From an uncultured Acidobacteriia bacterium (GTDB lineage Bacteria > Acidobacteriota > Terriglobia > Bryobacterales > Bryobacteraceae), in contig CAIRBY010000552.1 of assembly GCA_903876865.1 (NCBI GenBank), positions 1 to 43,650 on the forward strand: DNA of 43,650 nt, read 5' to 3'. Shown piece by piece: positions 26,714 to 35,674 of the stretch (its first letter is position 1; each line of letters begins with the position of its first letter). The position numbers and the translations under genes were made by a program. The notes beneath the pieces were generated by a model that saw only the letters and a program-made list of their open reading frames with translations, made no database searches and was not told where the DNA came from.

Positions 26714-27718
26714 ATGGCGGTGAATCTCTGGTTTGGCCTGCTGCTGACGCTGTTGGCGGGCATGCTATCCGGCAATTGCATGTTGCCGATGAAGTTTGCC
26801 CGGCGCTGGCCGTTCGAGGCCACGTGGCTGGTGTTCAGCCTGGTCTCGCTGGTGGTTCTGCCCTGGGGTCTGGCCCTGGCGATGGTGGGGCATCTGGGCG
26901 CGGTTTATTCCGCTCTGCCGGCCTCGGTATTCCTGGCGCCGCTCGGCTTCGGCGCCGGCTGGGGCATCGCGCAGGTGCTGTTCGGGCTCTCTATCGCGCG
27001 CCTGGGAATGGCGCTCGGTTACGCCATCATCGTGGGGCTGGGCGCGTTGCTGGGAACGCTGGTGCCATTGTTCGTGAAGAACCGGGATGTGATCGGCACC
27101 GGTCGGGGAACGCTGATCCTCTCCGGCATCGCGATCATGGTGCTGGGTATTGCGGTCGCGGCGCGAGCAGGTAAGGCCCGTGAGGGCTCCGGGCGGTCCA
27201 CCGCGGGCGGCAGTTATGGAGCGGCGCTGGGCGTGGCGGTGCTCTGCGGACTGATGGCGCCGATGTTGAATTATGCGTTCGCCTTCGGGCAACGCATCGC
27301 CGAGGAGGCGGTGCGGCAGGGCTCCTCGCCGGAGTCTGCCGGTTATGCAGTCTGGCCGATTGCGCTCGCTGGCGGTCTGATCCCCAACGTGGCGTACTCC
27401 TTCTGGTTGCTCACCCGCAACGGAACGTGGAAGCACTTCCGCGGCAGGTGGAGCCCGGATGTCTGGTTCGGCTGCCTGATGGGCATCTTCTGGATGGGCG
27501 CGTTCGCCACCTACGGCGTAAGCTCGGTGTACCTTGGCGCGCTCGGTACCTCGGTCGGCTGGGCGCTGTTCCAGATCTTCATGATCGTGACGGCAAATCT
27601 TTCGGGCGTGCTGACCGGGGAGTGGAAGGGCGCACCCGCAGCCGCCAAGCGTGGCTTGTGGATCGGGCTCGCGTTGCTCTTCGTCGCGACTGTGGTGATT
27701 GCGGCGGGGAACCGCTAG
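26714..27718 (+). CDS. RhaT-like sugar/H+ symporter
   Basis: About 10 TM helices; LLAGMLSGNCMLPMKFARRWPFEATWLVFSLVSLVVLPW is RhaT-like. Confidence 0.85.
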   Translation: MAVNLWFGLLLTLLAGMLSGNCMLPMKFARRWPFEATWLVFSLVSLVVLPWGLALAMVGHLGAVYSALPASVFLAPLGFGAGWGIAQVLFGLSIARLGMALGYAIIVGLGALLGTLVPLFVKNRDVIGTGRGTLILSGIAIMVLGIAVAARAGKAREGSGRSTAGGSYGAALGVAVLCGLMAPMLNYAFAFGQRIAEEAVRQGSSPESAGYAVWPIALAGGLIPNVAYSFWLLTRNGTWKHFRGRWSPDVWFGCLMGIFWMGAFATYGVSSVYLGALGTSVGWALFQIFMIVTANLSGVLTGEWKGAPAAAKRGLWIGLALLFVATVVIAAGNR

Positions 27719-27896
27719 CGCGGCGCTTTCCACCAACAGGACCCTCCGGCGTGATCCGGATTCCAGCCTCTCCCCGTTCGCGACGGGCGAGATCAGCGAC
27801 GCCGGGTTGGGCCGTATCGCATCCAATCTGGGTTCGGCGTGTGGACAGTTCGGGTGGAAGTGAATCTTCTGTTTCCACCACCCGCGTGAGCCGCCG

Positions 27897-29993
27897 TCAC
27901 GGCATCCATACCGCGGTGCGCGCGGAGAATCCGGTCGGCCGTAGGATGTCGAGCTGGATGTGTGTGATCCCCGGCTGCGTGAGTTTCAATGAGGCCCGGA
28001 GCGATTCGCCGGGCGCGAGTGTCGCGAGCGGCACCGTGATTCGCTCCACCGGGATGTTGCCATACCCGTATGCCACTGCGCGCAGTTGATAACCGCGCAG
28101 CGTGTATGCGGGTACGCTGTCGCGGTTCCTGCAACTGACCGCGAGTGCCGCCGGATTGCCGGAGATGCGAATCTCTTCCAGAGGTGAAGCCTCGCTGCGC
28201 AGTGCTTCCCAACTGGGCTTCCTGGCGCCATACACATCCACCACGCCATGCACGCGCTGCTTCATCGCACCGGTTCCCCGGTCGCCGACGTGGGTGCGGT
28301 AGTCGTTGTAATCGAAAAAGATCAGCCCCGCCACGAAGGGATTGGCGCGGAAGACCGCGTCGTGGTCGCGCAGGATGGTGATGCGGCGCGCATCGCCCTC
28401 CGGACGGTCCGCGGTGCAGGCGCAGTAACCGTATTCGGAAATCACAATCGGCTTGCCCGGAAAGGCCTTGTGGATCTCATCGAGGTTGCGCGCCATCTGC
28501 TCCGGGTCGCCGGCGGTCCAACTGCCGTAATACTCGTTCCACATCACGTAATCCATCACGCCGGATACATCTTTTTCGGGCGTCTTGCGCAGCGAATGCG
28601 AGGCATAGCTCACCAGCCTGCGCGGATCGAGCCGCTTGGATTCCTCGTACATGCGCTTGGCAAAGGCATAGGCGGGCGGATTCTGTCCGTCCACTTCATT
28701 GCAGACACCCCAGGAAAAGATGCAGGGGTGGTTACGGTCGCGCGCGATCATTTCGCGAAGCTGCACGAGGCCGTTGTTCATCAGCGCGGGCGAGGTCTCG
28801 GGCCCATTGTCCTTGAAGGTGGCCGAGCCCCAGGTGGGAACTTCAGTCTGGATCAGGATGCCGTGGCGGTCGCACCAATCCAGGGTTCTGCGGTCCTGCG
28901 GCCAGTGCACCCTGGAGTAGACGCAGTTCAGCTCCTTCATGTCCGCGTGATCGTGCTCGATCCACGTGGCCGGTTCCGCCATGCCGAACTCGGGGTTGCT
29001 GCCCGCCATCCGCTCCACGCCCATCAGGCGAACCGCCTCGCCATTCAGGTAAAACGCCGTGCCGCGAATCTCGATCTTGCGTATGCCGAACGTTGTCTCG
29101 TACGCATGCCCGTTGGAGAGATCGACGCGCAGGCGGTAAAGATACGGATGATCGAAGTGCCATAGTATGGGATTGCGCACCATAGCCGCCGGCAACGGAA
29201 GCACGCTCGTCCGCCCGGCGCCGACCTTCACCGGAGACGCTGCGAGTCCCAGCGGAAGCTCTATTCCCGTGGCGTCATCGAAGACATGGAATTGCGCCTG
29301 CCCGCTCCACTCCGAGGCGCCGGTGTTACGAATCGTCGCGGTGACGTGAAGTGCTGCTACGTTGGCGCTGAGGTCCGGATCCGCATCCGCCGCAACGGTT
29401 TCGATGAAAGCTTGCGGCGTGAAAATCAGGCGCACGGGGCGGTAGATTCCACCATCGTGGGCCCAATCGCTGGAACGCCCGCGCGGGAGCATAGTCTCGC
29501 TGAAGGTGTTCTCCACGCGCACCGTCAGCATGTTGTGTCCGGCGGGCCGGAGGTGCGGCGTGGCGTCTATGGTGAAGGCCGTATACCCCATCCCGGTGTG
29601 ACGCCCCGCCTCCACGCCATTCACCCAGACGGTGGCGGTGTGGAAGACGGCTTCGAATTCGATGCGCACCGCGCCCTTGTCCCAGCCGGCGCCAACGTGG
29701 AATGGGCGGCGGTACCAGGCCACGCCCATGTAGTCCGCGTTCTCTGGCTCGATCTGCCAGGTGTGCGGCACCGTGATATCCCGCCAGGCGCCGGGCTCCG
29801 AACCCGCCTGCTGCCATTTCGCGCCCAGACCTTCATTGTGCGGGTCGAGGCGGAACTCCCACGTGCCATCCAGGGAGGCGCTTCCGTAAGCGGGCGAATT
29901 CGGAAAGGGCGCCGGTTCGGCCGCCTGCATCTCGGCGGCCCGTGACAAGGGGAGCGCCGCACCGAGTGTAAGGACACGTCTACGGGAGAGCAT
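27897..29993 (-). CDS. GH2 family beta-galactosidase/beta-glucuronidase, Tat-like signal
   Basis: SLDGTWEFRLDPHNEG, PHTWQ..., CIFSWGVCNEVDG acid/base region, ISEYGYCACT nucleophile region; N-terminus MLSRRRVLTLGAALPL. Confidence 0.9.
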   Translation of the reverse strand: MLSRRRVLTLGAALPLSRAAEMQAAEPAPFPNSPAYGSASLDGTWEFRLDPHNEGLGAKWQQAGSEPGAWRDITVPHTWQIEPENADYMGVAWYRRPFHVGAGWDKGAVRIEFEAVFHTATVWVNGVEAGRHTGMGYTAFTIDATPHLRPAGHNMLTVRVENTFSETMLPRGRSSDWAHDGGIYRPVRLIFTPQAFIETVAADADPDLSANVAALHVTATIRNTGASEWSGQAQFHVFDDATGIELPLGLAASPVKVGAGRTSVLPLPAAMVRNPILWHFDHPYLYRLRVDLSNGHAYETTFGIRKIEIRGTAFYLNGEAVRLMGVERMAGSNPEFGMAEPATWIEHDHADMKELNCVYSRVHWPQDRRTLDWCDRHGILIQTEVPTWGSATFKDNGPETSPALMNNGLVQLREMIARDRNHPCIFSWGVCNEVDGQNPPAYAFAKRMYEESKRLDPRRLVSYASHSLRKTPEKDVSGVMDYVMWNEYYGSWTAGDPEQMARNLDEIHKAFPGKPIVISEYGYCACTADRPEGDARRITILRDHDAVFRANPFVAGLIFFDYNDYRTHVGDRGTGAMKQRVHGVVDVYGARKPSWEALRSEASPLEEIRISGNPAALAVSCRNRDSVPAYTLRGYQLRAVAYGYGNIPVERITVPLATLAPGESLRASLKLTQPGITHIQLDILRPTGFSARTAVWMP

Positions 29994-30110
29994 GAGTGGT
30001 TCCAAAGCCGGGCCAACTGAACCTAGGCTATCGATGGTACTTTGCTAGCACGCTTTCCGCGCCAGCGTCAATCGTGGAAGGAGCCTCAGGAGCGGACTGC
30101 CGGCTTCCGA

Positions 30111-30126
30111 TAGTCCTTTTGGACTA
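30111..30126. repeat. Short hairpin in divergent GH2/FAD oxidoreductase intergenic region
   Basis: TAGTCC-TTTT-GGACTA, perfect 6-bp stem. Confidence 0.4.
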
Positions 30127-30363
30127 GCCGCGGGTAGTCTGAAACGCAGTAGACGCATGCCGTGATTCCGTGACACAGTTAGATGCCGCTTTGTCTGAAG
30201 ATGGCGGTAGTCAATCACAGGGGTTGGAGCTTATGCCGAAGTCGTTACCGAAGGACGTCCCGGCCCCGACTTGGCAATACACTGGAGCCATGGAGGAGAA
30301 TCGGACCTGCAACCGCGCGCCCAGCGAGCGCGAGATCCTAGAGATGCCGCACTGGCGACCGAT

Positions 30364-32634
30364 ATGATTACTTCCTCTGAAACCAGCGGGCGCCGTCCCC
30401 GGGAAGTGAGTTTCGAAGCTGATCTCGTGGTGGTCGGCGGCGGCCTTGCCGGCGCCTGCGCCGCCATCACTGCCGCGCGCGCGGGTATCCGCGTGGTGCT
30501 GCTGCAAGACCGCCCTGTGCTGGGCGGCAATGCGTCGAGCGAAGTGCGCCTCTGGATTCTTGGCGCGACCTCCCACATGGGCAACAACAACCGGTGGGCG
30601 CGAGAGGGCGGCGTGATTGATGAGATTCTGGTCGAAAATCTGCATCGCAATCCGGAGGGCAATCCGGTCATTCTCGATACCATCCTGCTCGAACAGGTGA
30701 TCGAGGAGCCGAACATCCGCCTCCTGCTGAATGCCGCCGTGCACGACGTGGAAATGTCGGCCCCCGGCACGATTGCCGCTGTGCGCGCGTGGTGCAGCCA
30801 GAACAGCACCACATATCTGGTCAGGGCGCCGCTCTTCTGCGACGCTTCCGGCGATGGGGTGCTCGGCTTCCTCGCAGGCGCGGCGTTCCGCATGGGCGCG
30901 GAGAGCAAAGAGGAGTTCGGCGAAGGCTTCGCGCCCGATGCCGCCTATGGAGAACTGCTTGGGCACTCGCTCTATTTCTACTCGCGCGATACCGGGCGTC
31001 CGGTCAAGTTCACCGCCCCTTCCTTCGCGCTGAAAGACATCACTTCCATCCCGCGCTACCACGAGATCAAGGCCACCGATTCCGGCTGCCGCTTCTGGTG
31101 GTTCGAATACGGCGGCCTTCTGGACACGGTGCACCAGACCGAAGCGATCAAGTGGGAACTCTGGAAGGTTGCCTACGGCGCCTGGGATTACATCAAGAAT
31201 TCAGGCAAATTCCCCGAAGCCGAGACCATGACGCTCGAGTGGGTGGGCACGATACCCGGCAAGCGCGAGAGTCGCCGTTTCGAAGGCGATTTCATGCTCT
31301 CGCAGCGCGACCTGGTGGAGCAGCGCGAGCACGAGGACGCCGTTTCTTTCGGCGGCTGGGCCATGGACCTGCATCCTGCCGAGGGCGTCTATAGTAAGCT
31401 CTCTCCCTGCACGCAGTGGCATTCAAAGGGTGTCTACCAGATCCCCTACCGCACCATGTACAGCCGCAACATCGACAATCTGTTTCTGGCCGGGCGGATC
31501 ATCAGCGTCTCGCACGTTGCTTTCGGATCCACGCGCGTGATGGCGACCTGCGCGCACAATGGCCAGGCTGCGGGCATGGCTGCGGCGCTCTGCCGCAAGC
31601 ACGGCGTGTTGCCGCGCGCCGTGCCGGTCGCGGAACTGCAGCGCGAGCTACTGAAGGCGGGGCAGCAGATTCCGGGCCTGGTGCTGCAAGACCCGGAAGA
31701 TCTCGCGCCTCGCGCCAGCGTACATGCCTCTTCCTGTTTCGAACTCGAGGAGTTGGCGCCTTGTGGCGAGGTGCAACCCCTCAACGCCTCGCGCGCCATG
31801 CTGTTGCCTGTACCTGCCGGCCCGATTCCGGCCGTGACGTTTCTGGTGGAGGTGGCCCGGGCCACCGTGCTCGAAGTTGAAGTCCGCGGAAGTAGCCGGC
31901 CCGCCAACTACTCGCCCGAAACCGTCTTGCACCGGCAGACCTTTGAACTCTCACCGGGCCGCGCGCAGCCCGTGCGAATCGCCCCCGATGCCTCTCTTGA
32001 CTCGCCGCGCTACCTGGCCTACTGCCTGCTCGAAAACCCGGACGTTTCCGTTTACGTCAGCGACCAGCGCGTGACTGGCGTGCTCAGCCTCTCGCAATCC
32101 ATGAACCGCGCCGTGGCCAAGGGCGCGCGCCAGGAACCGCCGGCCGAAAGCGGCATCGACTCTTTCGAGTTCTGGCTGCCTACCCGGCGCCCCGGTGGCA
32201 GGAACTTCGCCTTTCGTGTGGAGCCGCCGCTGTGTGCCTTCTCCGCGACCACCGTCGCCAACGGCATCGCGCGGCCCGGGCTGCAACCCAACGCGTGGGT
32301 CGCCGCGGCGGAGGATTCCGCTCCGGTGCTCAGCCTGCAATGGCCTTGCGCGCACACCATCGCCCGCATCGAACTTGCCTTCGATACCGATTTCGATCAC
32401 CCCATGGAATCCGTTCTCATGGGCCACCCCGAGCGCGACATGCCGTTCTGCGTGAAGCGCTACCGGATCCTCGACGAGCGGCGCAACCTGCTCTTCGAAT
32501 GTACGCAGAATCATCAGACCCGCAACACCGTCCGCCTGGATTCGCACTGCACCACCTCCGCGTTGCACATCGAAGTGCTGGAGACGCATGGCGCGCCGGC
32601 GGCAATCTTTGAAGTGAGGTGCTATGAGAATTGA
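30364..32634 (+). CDS. FAD-dependent oxidoreductase with C-terminal beta-sandwich-like domain
   Basis: FEADLVVVGGGLAGACAAITAARAGIRVVLLQDRPVLGGNASSEVRLW (GxGxxG, GGNASSE), RIISVSHVAFGSTRVMATCAHNGQAAGMAA; start chosen at ATG 30364 inside ORF 30271..32634. Confidence 0.85.
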   Translation: MITSSETSGRRPREVSFEADLVVVGGGLAGACAAITAARAGIRVVLLQDRPVLGGNASSEVRLWILGATSHMGNNNRWAREGGVIDEILVENLHRNPEGNPVILDTILLEQVIEEPNIRLLLNAAVHDVEMSAPGTIAAVRAWCSQNSTTYLVRAPLFCDASGDGVLGFLAGAAFRMGAESKEEFGEGFAPDAAYGELLGHSLYFYSRDTGRPVKFTAPSFALKDITSIPRYHEIKATDSGCRFWWFEYGGLLDTVHQTEAIKWELWKVAYGAWDYIKNSGKFPEAETMTLEWVGTIPGKRESRRFEGDFMLSQRDLVEQREHEDAVSFGGWAMDLHPAEGVYSKLSPCTQWHSKGVYQIPYRTMYSRNIDNLFLAGRIISVSHVAFGSTRVMATCAHNGQAAGMAAALCRKHGVLPRAVPVAELQRELLKAGQQIPGLVLQDPEDLAPRASVHASSCFELEELAPCGEVQPLNASRAMLLPVPAGPIPAVTFLVEVARATVLEVEVRGSSRPANYSPETVLHRQTFELSPGRAQPVRIAPDASLDSPRYLAYCLLENPDVSVYVSDQRVTGVLSLSQSMNRAVAKGARQEPPAESGIDSFEFWLPTRRPGGRNFAFRVEPPLCAFSATTVANGIARPGLQPNAWVAAAEDSAPVLSLQWPCAHTIARIELAFDTDFDHPMESVLMGHPERDMPFCVKRYRILDERRNLLFECTQNHQTRNTVRLDSHCTTSALHIEVLETHGAPAAIFEVRCYEN

Positions 32635-33415
32635 GATTGCGATGTCCCTGGCCTGTTGCGTTGCGTTCACCACCGCATATGCGCAAACCCCACGCGAGGG
32701 TGCGCATCCGCCGGCCGGTTATACGCTGCAGTGGGTTGACGATTTCAACGGCGCGTCGCTGGACAGCTCGCGTTGGATGTACCGTACCGACGTGAAGGCG
32801 GAGAGTTCGCAGCGCCCGGAGAACGTCTCCGTCTCCGGCGGCAATCTGGTGCTCCAGATGAAGAAGGAAACGCACCGCGGCAAGGCTCATACCGGCGGCG
32901 GAGTGATCAGTAAAGCGCAGTTTCAGTACGGCTACTATGAGGCTCGCGTGAAAATGTTCGGCGGCTCCGGCTGGCACCAATCCGTGTGGGCGATGGCCGC
33001 GACCGATGGCACTACGACCTATCCCGAGGTGATCCGCACCGAGATCGACGGCATGGAATTCGATTCCGCCACGCCGCAGCGCGGTCACATGGGGCTCATC
33101 ATCTGGCAGGGTCCCGCAAAGAGCACCCACCTCACCTGCTCGCCCGGCGTCTACCAGACCGCGCTGGGCTTCGACGCCACCACAGGCTTCCACACCTACG
33201 GCTTCGAGTGGACCGCAAAGAGCATCGCCTTCGATCTGGATGGCGAGCGCCGCTGCATGCTGGAGTATCCGCCCACCGCCGGCGAACACGACCACCTCAA
33301 CTTCTGGTTGACCGCTCTCGGTTACGAGAGCCGGGGTAAGATCGACGAGGCGAAATTGCCCGGTCAAATGCTGGTGGATTTCGCGGCCTTCTATTCCAAG
33401 GGAGCCTCAAAATGA
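32624..33415 (+). CDS. GH16-like secreted endo-glycanase
   Basis: Signal peptide; YTLQWVDDFNGASLDSSRW, YGYYEARVKMFGGSGWHQSVW, catalytic TEIDGMEF (ExDxxE). Confidence 0.88.
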   Translation: MRIEIAMSLACCVAFTTAYAQTPREGAHPPAGYTLQWVDDFNGASLDSSRWMYRTDVKAESSQRPENVSVSGGNLVLQMKKETHRGKAHTGGGVISKAQFQYGYYEARVKMFGGSGWHQSVWAMAATDGTTTYPEVIRTEIDGMEFDSATPQRGHMGLIIWQGPAKSTHLTCSPGVYQTALGFDATTGFHTYGFEWTAKSIAFDLDGERRCMLEYPPTAGEHDHLNFWLTALGYESRGKIDEAKLPGQMLVDFAAFYSKGASK

Positions 33416-35607
33416 AATCGCGGATCGCGCCTGTCGCACTCACCCTGCTGTTCGCCCTGCCGCTGGCAACCGTTGCCGCGGGCGCGGAACCGGTGGTCTT
33501 AACGGCAGGCGACGCGCGCCTCACAATTGCGCGTGACAATACCGCGATCGCTTTGCAACTGCATGGCGCTGCCACTGCCGCCGCACACCAGCAAGGGGGT
33601 CTGTTGCTGGGTGATCCCGAGAGTCCCGAGGTCGCGCGTGTAGTCGGCGAATCTTTCAGCGCGCAGGGGCACATGGTATTGGAGGTGCGCACGGCATCCG
33701 GCAAATCCGCGCGCGTCACCGTGACTCTCTCGCCCAACCAGGCCGATTTCGTGGTGCGCCCCACCGAGCCGCAAGCGGTCCTGCTGCGCCTTGCTGCGGC
33801 GAGTCCCGGCTATGGCCTCGGCGACCACGCCATCACCGCGCGCCAGAGCTTCGACACGGATATCACGGGCTATCGCAACGACCGCTTCCTCTCCGGCCAG
33901 GGTTCCACCCGCATGGTCTCGAACTTCGCCATCTACCCGAAGCAGAATTTCGCGCTCCTGATCTGGGAACCCGGCGTCAAGATCGTCCGCAGCACGGATT
34001 CGGAGTGCACGCAGGGCGCGCGCCGCGTGGAGAGTGAAGTGCGTTTCACGATCTTCGCCGGCGCCCCGCGCGAGATCTACCGCCAGTTTCTGCAGTCTCG
34101 CAATCAGTATGGATACCCCGTGCTCAAGCCCAAGTATGAGTACTTCGGCGTCGGTTGGGAGGCCTTTGGCGCGCTCGCCTGGGACACCAATCAGAAGACC
34201 GTCAAGGAAAACGTGGACCACTACCTCGCCGAAGGCTACCCGCTGGCATGGATGGTGGTGGGCTCCGGCTTCTGGCCCCACGCCGAGGAGCGCCTCCACG
34301 AGACCACCAGCTTCGGGATGTATGACAAGGAACTGTATCCCGATCCCGCCGGTTTCATCGCCTACTTCCATTCCCGCGGCCTGAAGTATTTTCAAGGCCT
34401 CCGCACCACCTTCATCACCGACGGGCCGTTTAGCGCCGAAGGCGTTGCCAAGCGCTACTTCGTGGAAGAGGACGGGCACGCCAAAGTCTTTACTTTCGGC
34501 TGGCCGAAGAGCCCCATCTATTTTCTGGATTGGACCAAGCCGCAGGCCGTGGCGTGGTTTGCGGACCTGGTCCGCAAATGGACCGGCTTCGGCGTGGATG
34601 GCTTCAAGGAAGATGTCTACGGTTTCGGCAAGTACACGCTGGGCGACGATAAGCTCGACCCCCTGGATGCCGTGATGATGCGTGAGGGCCTCTATGTGAT
34701 GGGGCGTAATGCCTACCTCGGCTCGGTGGCGGACCTGCACCGCATCAACGATTTCAACTACGACCAGAACCAGGATCGCGGCCCTGTCAACTCCCTCGCG
34801 CTGGCCTATTCGGGGCTGCCGCTGGTCTATCCCGATATCGTCGGCGGTACCTTCGGGGAAAAGCACTTCGATCTCAAAGTTACCCCGCGCATGCGCACTT
34901 ATATGATGCGCAACGCGCAGTGGGCTTCCCTGCACTCTTCGATGAGCATGGGCCAGGGTCCGTGGACCTTCGGCGATCCGCAGGTGGAGAAGGTGATGCT
35001 GGATGCGGCCGTGCTGCACGATCGCCTGCAGCCCTATCTCTATACGCAGGCCGTGCGCTTCACCCTGGATGGCTACCCCTGGCCCATGGCGCCGCTGCCA
35101 CTAGCTTTTCCCGACGATCCGCAGGTGTATGGCCGCGAGAACGCAACCGTGCGCGGCTATGAGTGGATGATCGGTGATGCGCTGCTCGCCGCGCCGCTCT
35201 ATGGCAACGATTACGAAACCGCTGCCGCACGCGATATCTATCTTCCCCGCGGCGAATGGATGGATTACGACAGCGGGAAGCGCTACCAGGGTCCGCAAAT
35301 ATTGCGCGCCTTCGCGCTGCCGCCCGGCAAGACGCCGCTCTTCGTGGGCGGTACCGGCATCGTGGCCGAAAAGCGCGGCGCGGGCGTAGTGGCGCGCATC
35401 TACCCGGTCCATTCCCCGCTCTCATCCAAGGTCGAGAGCTTCTTCCTTGCCGCCGATGGCGTGACCCGCACCACCATCCGCGTGAATGTCTCCGATTGGC
35501 AGCACGTCACCCTCTCTACCGCCGGCGGACGCGCCGTGACTGGCTCGTGGCAGAGAAATGCCTTTGAGTTTATGACGGTCCCGGGAGAAATATACGAACT
35601 CCGCTGA
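33412..35607 (+). CDS. GH31 alpha-glycosidase (alpha-glucosidase/alpha-xylosidase family), secreted
   Basis: Signal peptide MKSRIAPVALTLLFALPLATVAAGA; WTGFGVDGFKEDVYGFG nucleophile region; C-terminal WMDYDSGKRYQGPQ...PLFVGGTGIV typical of GH31. Confidence 0.88.
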   Translation: MKSRIAPVALTLLFALPLATVAAGAEPVVLTAGDARLTIARDNTAIALQLHGAATAAAHQQGGLLLGDPESPEVARVVGESFSAQGHMVLEVRTASGKSARVTVTLSPNQADFVVRPTEPQAVLLRLAAASPGYGLGDHAITARQSFDTDITGYRNDRFLSGQGSTRMVSNFAIYPKQNFALLIWEPGVKIVRSTDSECTQGARRVESEVRFTIFAGAPREIYRQFLQSRNQYGYPVLKPKYEYFGVGWEAFGALAWDTNQKTVKENVDHYLAEGYPLAWMVVGSGFWPHAEERLHETTSFGMYDKELYPDPAGFIAYFHSRGLKYFQGLRTTFITDGPFSAEGVAKRYFVEEDGHAKVFTFGWPKSPIYFLDWTKPQAVAWFADLVRKWTGFGVDGFKEDVYGFGKYTLGDDKLDPLDAVMMREGLYVMGRNAYLGSVADLHRINDFNYDQNQDRGPVNSLALAYSGLPLVYPDIVGGTFGEKHFDLKVTPRMRTYMMRNAQWASLHSSMSMGQGPWTFGDPQVEKVMLDAAVLHDRLQPYLYTQAVRFTLDGYPWPMAPLPLAFPDDPQVYGRENATVRGYEWMIGDALLAAPLYGNDYETAAARDIYLPRGEWMDYDSGKRYQGPQILRAFALPPGKTPLFVGGTGIVAEKRGAGVVARIYPVHSPLSSKVESFFLAADGVTRTTIRVNVSDWQHVTLSTAGGRAVTGSWQRNAFEFMTVPGEIYELR

Positions 35608-35674
35608 CGCAGCCAGGCCCACCGTTCCGAACGGTATTTCCCGCGCCACACGGCAAATCCGCTGGTGGATTGTC

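Noticed and set aside
33499-35019. 506-aa minus-strand ORF opposite GH31
   Set aside because: Shadow ORF; plus-strand GH31 has signal peptide and active-site motifs.
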